Assembly (NCBI GenBank): GCA_963717125.1
Contig: CAVQVG010000013.1
Span: 372,001-436,000 of the forward strand
Origin: RYN-230 sp963717125
Lineage (GTDB): Bacteria; Actinomycetota; Actinomycetes; Streptosporangiales; Streptosporangiaceae
Direction: 5' to 3'
DNA: 64,000 nt
A model generated the notes under the pieces. The model was given only the letters and a program-made list of their open reading frames with translations. It searched no databases and had not been told where the DNA came from. The position numbers and the translations under genes are program-made. The stretch's first letter is position 1. Every line of letters starts with the position of its first letter. Shown in pieces: positions 60,056-64,000 of this stretch.

Positions 60056-60424
60056 ATGTACCGGATACCAGGTGTTGTTTCCGCAGTGACCGCAACACCG
60101 GCACCGGCTGTGCCTCGGGTACAGCCGACCCGAGGTCCCCCTCCGGGCGGCCCGCAAGCACTCGAAGACAGCAACGCCGCCGACCCAGCCAAGGCCATCC
60201 TGGACCTCGTCGAAGACCACGAGCGGATCGCCCTGGGCCTGAACGACGTCGTCGTCCGCCGGTTGTTCACGGTAGGCCTGGACCTCCAGGCAGCGCTGGG
60301 ACTGATGGGCGAGCACCCCGCGAACGGCAAGATCTGCCACGCCGTGGACGAGCTGGACCAGGCCATCCGGGATATCCGGGACACTATCTTCGATCACCTG
60401 GCGGATGATCGTCCCGATCGGTAG
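60056..60424 (+). CDS. Stand-alone DHp-like protein (DevS/DosS-type) lacking the phospho-His
   Basis: 122 residues from ATG 60056, with AGGAG nine bases upstream; ATG 59933 would run through the palindrome. After a Pro-rich head, DHERIALGLNDVVVRRLFTV with GLDLQAALGLMGEH and AVDELDQAIRDIRDTIF follow the DosS dimerisation helix pair. The family reads ERIARDLHD where this reads ERIALGLND, so Asn63 replaces the phospho-acceptor His. No ATPase domain follows. It might heterodimerise with DosS-like kinases or be a decayed kinase fragment. Confidence 0.65.
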   Translation: MYRIPGVVSAVTATPAPAVPRVQPTRGPPPGGPQALEDSNAADPAKAILDLVEDHERIALGLNDVVVRRLFTVGLDLQAALGLMGEHPANGKICHAVDELDQAIRDIRDTIFDHLADDRPDR

Positions 60425-60659
60425 CACCTCCACGAGCACGCCCGTTGCCGTACCAGACGGGACAGGGGCGCGTATCCCGCGTAGTGTCTATCGTGGACGA
60501 TCGGTGAACTAGCCGCTGGGTCAAGCCCTCGCCTTGCTGCTCATGCAGAAAGGCGCGCGCCATGTTCAGTGTGGATCACACCCGGCACGCCGGGTGACCT
60601 GCCGCAAGCCGCTCCGCAGCGGCAGGTGCCGCGGGTCTCGACGCTCACCCGGCTGATCG

Positions 60660-61970
60660 ATGTCTTCCCTGACCCGCCGGAAGCCCCACCCTCCTCGCCC
60701 TTACCTGGCCTCGGAGCCGGATCCGCCGCGGCCCGGCCAGGAGACTGCAGTTACCGAAAGGACGGCGAGTACCGGGCCAGGGGCGATAGAGTCCACGATC
60801 GCTGTGCATCCTGACACGGAATCTAGTCCCGCCATCGAAGGCCGGCCCCGGCGCGCCCGCAACATACTGCGCACCGCGGTGTCAGCCGCCCTCATCGTGG
60901 CCATCTTCGGTGTCGCCATCCCGCATATCGCCTCTTACCGCAGCGTATGGGCCAGCATCCACGCGATGACCTGGCCGCATTCCCTGCTCATCGCCATCAC
61001 GGCCGCCGCCAGCATGGCCTCCTACTGGATCACGATCCGCGCGGTCCTGCCCTGGATACGGATGCGCCAGGCGGCGGCGGTCAACCTCGCCTCCAACGCG
61101 GTGGCCAACACCCTGCCCGCTGGCGGCGCCCTCGCCATGGGCGTCAGCTGGGCCATGCTCTCTAGCTGGGGCCTGTCCACCGCCGACTACGTCCTCTACA
61201 CCCTGGTGACCGGGATCTGGAACGTCTTCACCCTCCTGGGCATGCCCGTCCTCGCCCTGCTGGTCATGGCCACAGCCACCCGGCCCGATGCGATCCTGAT
61301 CACCGCCGCATCGGTCGGCCTGGCCGTGCTCGCGGCCATGGCCACCGGACTCGGCCTTCTCCTGCGCAGCCAGGCCTTCACACTCCGCGCGGGGCGCGCG
61401 CTGCAGCGCCCCCTGGCCGTCGTCAGCCGGCTGGCACGCCGGCCACCACCCGGTAGTGCCGCCGAGTCGCTTTCCGGCTTCCGGAACCGGGCCGGCACCC
61501 TGCTCGCCGCCCGCGGATGGCGCATCACCGCCGCCACGATGGTCAGCTACCTCACCTTGTGGCTCGTCCTGCTGGCGTGCCTGCGTGGCACCGGCCTGTC
61601 CCAGGCCCAGGTCCCCTGGCAGACCTCCCTCGCGGCATTCGCGTTCATCCGCCTGCTCACCGCCCTGCCCATCACCCCCGGCGGCGTCGGAATCACCGAA
61701 CTAGGCCTGGCAGGCGTCCTGGTCGCCAGCGCCGGCCCCACAGCCAGCGCCCAGGTGACGGCCGCAGTGCTGCTGTACCGGGCCGTCACCTACCTGCCCT
61801 CCATCCCCCTCGGCGCCCTCGCCTTCCTGACATGGCGCTTCACCCCCACCCTCTTCACCACCAGCCTGCACCGCGCCCGCCAGGAATGCCCGCACCCCCA
61901 GGACGCCAGCGGCCAGCCCCAGCCCCAGGCAATGTCACCACAAGATGAGGTGGCTGGCGCGATCAGGTAG
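60660..61970 (+). CDS. Lysylphosphatidylglycerol synthase transmembrane/UPF0104 family protein
   Basis: Up to 436 residues; the start is uncertain (ATG 60660, with GTG 60804 a shorter alternative). About eight helices: LRTAVSAALIVAIFGVAIPH, HSLLIAITAAASMASYWITI, ASNAVANTLPAGGALAMGVS, WNVFTLLGMPVLALLVMATA and SLAAFAFIRLLTALPITPGG, the last with the conserved LPITPGGVGITELGLAG signature of the YbhN/AglD flippase-like family. Members may move lipids or lipid-linked sugars. No MprF synthase domain is attached. Confidence 0.85.
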   Translation: MSSLTRRKPHPPRPYLASEPDPPRPGQETAVTERTASTGPGAIESTIAVHPDTESSPAIEGRPRRARNILRTAVSAALIVAIFGVAIPHIASYRSVWASIHAMTWPHSLLIAITAAASMASYWITIRAVLPWIRMRQAAAVNLASNAVANTLPAGGALAMGVSWAMLSSWGLSTADYVLYTLVTGIWNVFTLLGMPVLALLVMATATRPDAILITAASVGLAVLAAMATGLGLLLRSQAFTLRAGRALQRPLAVVSRLARRPPPGSAAESLSGFRNRAGTLLAARGWRITAATMVSYLTLWLVLLACLRGTGLSQAQVPWQTSLAAFAFIRLLTALPITPGGVGITELGLAGVLVASAGPTASAQVTAAVLLYRAVTYLPSIPLGALAFLTWRFTPTLFTTSLHRARQECPHPQDASGQPQPQAMSPQDEVAGAIR

Positions 61971-61994
61971 CGAGTAGGTCTCAGCGGGCTTTTG

Positions 61995-62342
61995 CTAGGT
62001 GAGGTTGAGCAGCGGGGAGTCCGAGCGCCGCTCCGCCATGATGAAGGCGGCGAACGCGGCCGCGCCGACCCACAGCCCGGCGATCGTCACGGGGGCTGAC
62101 CAGCCCTTGCTGCCGCCTTCGATGACGCCGAGATGGACCCGGCGATGGCGAGAGCGCCGGTGATCTGCCCGGGCCAGTCCAGGTGGCGGCCTTCGTGCGC
62201 CCTCGACTCGCGCAGCCAGGCCAGCGCGGCGGCCCCGGCGATGACGGCGAGGGTGACGGTGGGCAGGAAGATCCATCCGTACCTGGCCGATGCGATGCCG
62301 GCCGAGAGGCCAGCATTGGCGCGGCGGGCTAGCAGAATCCAT
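61995..62342 (-). pseudogene. DHA2-type MFS transporter fragment
   Basis: From ATG 62342 the minus strand starts MDSASPP, then in another frame gives YGWIFLPTVTLAVIAGAAAL, AWLRESRAHEGRHLDWPGQI and TGALAIAGS, and after a further shift GVIEGGSKGWSAPVTIAGLW with FAAFIMAERRSDSPLLNLT. This is the middle of a 14-helix drug-efflux transporter, truncated at both ends with at least one frameshift. Confidence 0.7.
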
Positions 62343-62458
62343 CGAGATGCCCCTGCGCGCCGGATCTCGACGCAGATATAGATCAGAGCCACGAAAGCCG
62401 ATCAGCTGGACACCATTGACCGCAAGCTTGGGCACGCCCTGCTGGTCGCGCTACGCGG
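62334..62458. repeat. Inverted copy of an lrp-MFS divergent promoter (left arm)
   Basis: The reverse complement of this 125-bp segment matches 63398-63522 at roughly four bases in five. Shared strings include AAGCTTGCGGTC, TCCAGCTGATCGGCTTTC and GGGGCATCTC. It covers the first codons of an lrp gene, the intergenic spacer and the first codons of a divergent transporter. Confidence 0.85.
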
Positions 62459-62462
62459 GTGC
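62391..62462 (+). pseudogene. Lrp/AsnC N-terminal remnant
   Basis: The plus strand reads KADQLDTIDRKLGHALLVAL, a copy of the N-terminus of the intact regulator at 62480-63469 (KADQLDIMDRKLVHALLIAP). The start codon is ACG and similarity stops after about 23 residues. Confidence 0.75.
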
Positions 62463-62479
62463 GGTGCTACGTTTCGCGC

Positions 62480-63469
62480 TCAGGCGGGTGCTGCTGATCC
62501 GGCCCGTTTGAGGGTGCGGATGGTGGGGGCGGTCTCGATGTGGCGTATCCCGGCTAGCTCTCCGATCTGGGTCGTGAGGTAGCGGTACAGCTGGCCGGTG
62601 TCGGCGCAGACGACGCTGGCGAGAAGGTTGGTGGGCCCGGTGGTGGCGCCAGCAAAGGCAACCTCAGAGTGCGCCGCGATCGTGGTCCCAACCGCGGTGA
62701 GGGCCCGGGGTTCTGCGGAGATCCACAGCTCGGCGGAGATGGCGCTGCCCAGCACGCGTTCGTCGAGGTCGATGTCAAAGTACAACGCTCCGGCGCGCTG
62801 AAGCTGGGCGATCCGGCGGCGCACGGTGGCCTCGTGCCATCCGGTGCCGGCGGCCAGGGCGGCGGCGGTGGCGCGCCCGTCTTTGGCCAGCAGGGCAGCG
62901 AGGACCTCGTCCTGCTGGCTGAGTTGCACGGGAGCGCCGGAACTAGCCTCGCTTCGCAGGCCCGGGTGTTCCCCGTCGGCCCGGAGGCTCGCGATCTCAT
63001 CAGGAGCTAGCGCCTGGGTGAATTCGTGCCAGGCCACGGCGCTGAAGGTGTGCAGCAGCTCGTGGGCGCTGACCCGCAGGACCCGCCGGCTTCCGGTCAG
63101 CCGGTCGAGCAGGAGAGTGTCGCGTTCTTCGGGTCCGCGCGGCTGGAACAGACAGTGGATCTCGGTACCGCCTGAGGCCAGGCGGACCCAGGAGGTATCG
63201 GGCCGCCGGGCCAGAGCTGAGCCCACCGCCACGGCGGCGTCGGGTGTGCACTGCAGCCGCAGGATCCAGTCAACGCGGCCGACGAGGGCACTGTTCAGGC
63301 GCCCGAGGACCTGCAGCCCGAGGGCGGAACTCAGGGAAACGTAGCGGCGGCGGACGGTCTGGTCAGAGACGCCCAGCGTCGCGGCGAGCTGGCGAAACGG
63401 CGCGCGTGGCGCGATCAGCAGGGCGTGCACAAGCTTGCGGTCCATGATGTCCAGCTGATCGGCTTTCAC
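62480..63469 (-). CDS. Lrp/AsnC family transcriptional regulator, double-domain
   Basis: 329 residues. Two AsnC-type HTH modules: MDRKLVHALLIAPRAPFRQL with ATLGVSDQTVRRRYVSLSSA, and QQDEVLAALLAKDGRATAAA with GTGWHEATVRRRIAQLQRAG. Each is followed by a RAM-like ligand region (VDWILRLQCTPDAAVAVGSA; FAGATTGPTNLLASVVCADT). Fused tandem Lrp proteins of this type occur in actinobacteria. A diverged inverted copy of its 5' end lies just beyond its stop. The ancestral divergent neighbour was probably an MFS exporter. Confidence 0.9.
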   Translation of the reverse strand: MKADQLDIMDRKLVHALLIAPRAPFRQLAATLGVSDQTVRRRYVSLSSALGLQVLGRLNSALVGRVDWILRLQCTPDAAVAVGSALARRPDTSWVRLASGGTEIHCLFQPRGPEERDTLLLDRLTGSRRVLRVSAHELLHTFSAVAWHEFTQALAPDEIASLRADGEHPGLRSEASSGAPVQLSQQDEVLAALLAKDGRATAAALAAGTGWHEATVRRRIAQLQRAGALYFDIDLDERVLGSAISAELWISAEPRALTAVGTTIAAHSEVAFAGATTGPTNLLASVVCADTGQLYRYLTTQIGELAGIRHIETAPTIRTLKRAGSAAPA

Positions 63470-63522
63470 GCTCAGATCGTATGCCTGTGTCGGGATCCGG
63501 CACCTAGGGGCATCTCTATGGA
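63398..63522. repeat. Inverted copy of an lrp-MFS divergent promoter (right arm)
   Basis: Right arm of the inverted pair described at 62334-62458. It includes the 5' end of the intact lrp gene and, at 63519, a vestigial MDPIAALDRA start pointing right that corresponds to the transporter start of the left arm. Confidence 0.85.
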
Positions 63523-63584
63523 TCCCATCGCCGCGCTGGATCGCGCCCAGGAACCGGCCCGGACCCGGGATCCGAAACTACTTT

Positions 63585-63615
63585 CCGAGAGAATACTCTT
63601 GGAGTATTCTCTCGG
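63585..63615. promoter_or_regulatory. PadR operator, perfect palindrome
   Basis: CCGAGAGAATACTC at 63585-63598 and its reverse complement at 63602-63615 flank TTG. It ends two bases before the PadR start codon at 63618, so RNA polymerase access or translation would be blocked by binding. Autoregulation is inferred. Confidence 0.8.
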
Positions 63616-63617
63616 TT

Positions 63618-64000
63618 GTGAGTGTTCCGCTGACGCTGCTTGGCCTGCTGGAGCGGGGGCCAAGCCACGGATACGACCTGAAACGGGACTACGACGCGTA
63701 CTTCGGCCAGGGCAGGCCGCTGCGCTACAGCCAGGTGTACGCGACCCTGTCCCGGCTGGCCAGGGACGGGAAGGCGGTCGCCGGGCCCGTCGAGCAGGGG
63801 GGCGGGCCTGAACGCCGGCGGTACGTCATCACCGAGATAGGCGCCGCCGACGTGGAGCGGTGGCTGGCCGAGCCGGCCCCGCCGGAGCCGGACCTGCAGA
63901 GCGAGCTGTTCGCCAAGGTGGTGCTCGCCCTGATGCTCGGCCAGGCCGACGGCTACCTGGATGCCCAGCGGGCGGCGCACCTGCAGCGGATGCGCGAGCT
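63618..64000 (+). CDS. PadR family transcriptional regulator, partial
   Basis: GTG 63618 opens MSVPLTLLGLLERGPSHGYD then LKRDYDAYFGQGRPLRYSQV and YATLSRLARDGKAVAGPVEQ, a PadR winged helix, followed by RRRYVITEIGAADVERWLAE and the start of the C-terminal helical domain. The gene runs off the right edge after 127 codons. Leaderless or very short-leader translation is implied because the operator abuts the start codon. Similar regulators control multidrug ABC exporters, which would lie beyond the window. Confidence 0.9.
   Translation, partial: MSVPLTLLGLLERGPSHGYDLKRDYDAYFGQGRPLRYSQVYATLSRLARDGKAVAGPVEQGGGPERRRYVITEIGAADVERWLAEPAPPEPDLQSELFAKVVLALMLGQADGYLDAQRAAHLQRMRE

Noticed and set aside
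60579..60596. CACCCGGC/GCCGGGTG hairpin as a riboswitch or attenuator
   Set aside because: Only an 8-bp stem with a two-base loop and no leader peptide or known aptamer.
60569..60814. 81-residue plus-strand ORF overlapping the UPF0104 gene start
   Set aside because: Pro/Ala-rich, no family, poor start context; it lies in the uncertain 5' region of the membrane protein gene.

Overview
The window is a high-GC actinobacterial chromosome segment. Several genes point to a filamentous soil actinomycete: mycothiol ligase MshC, a 10-methyl fatty acid (tmsA/tmsB) pair, two XRE/DUF5753 + DUF397 pairs, a conservon (roadblock, DUF742, small GTPase), an F420-type PPOX enzyme, an LCP cell-wall ligase and an actinobacterial oligoribonuclease. 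The order looks like Streptosporangiales or a relative, but no 16S is present to settle it. The only RNA gene seen is tRNA-His(GUG).

Layout. 0-12.7 kb: the tms pair, DUF4192, alditol oxidase, a beta-lactamase-fold serine hydrolase, a ribbon-helix-helix protein with an operator-like repeat, mshC behind an amidase, a YbaK protein and a CPBP protease. 13-31 kb: regulatory and housekeeping genes (XRE/DUF397, ATP-binding anti-sigma-like protein, TrmH, a solute-binding/VWA protein, APH-like kinase, a peptidoglycan-amidase-like protein, MocR/PPOX pair, orn, tRNA-His, LCP, an OmpR two-component system, fructosamine kinase/LMW-PTP). 31-45 kb: an extracellular polysaccharide region holding a secreted PQQ-type beta-propeller, a hidden 42-residue membrane protein, a processive GT2, a GH26, a GH12, a DevR-type regulator divergent from a receiver-histidine kinase fusion, a 1158-residue GH39-like/LamG/CBM protein, a LacI regulator and a cold-shock-domain protein. 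45-64 kb: accessory genes and debris (RidA operon, GNAT/PadR, broken GH5, TetR, HSL esterase, vapBC, a second XRE/DUF397 pair, a zone of gene fragments, a collapsed conservon, a NarL-type two-component pair, a kinase-like mini-protein lacking its histidine, an inverted lrp/MFS duplication and a PadR gene with a perfect operator palindrome).

Two themes run through the window. First, many genes are broken: single-base frameshifts in tmsA, the VWA protein, mocR, LCP and an alpha/beta hydrolase, and larger internal deletions or truncations in GH5, cvnA, cvnD, ferredoxin, acyl-CoA dehydrogenase, a solute-binding protein and an MFS transporter. The single-base cases could be assembly errors; the deletions look like real decay or misjoins. 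Second, four unrelated proteins (RHH protein, amidase, sensor kinase, cold-shock protein) carry in-frame 18-bp or 30-bp tandem repeats in linkers or tails.

The best candidates for something not yet described are the small membrane protein-GT2-GH26 synthase/hydrolase unit, the peptidoglycan-amidase-like protein whose zinc-histidine positions are replaced, and the stand-alone His-less DHp protein near 60.2 kb.
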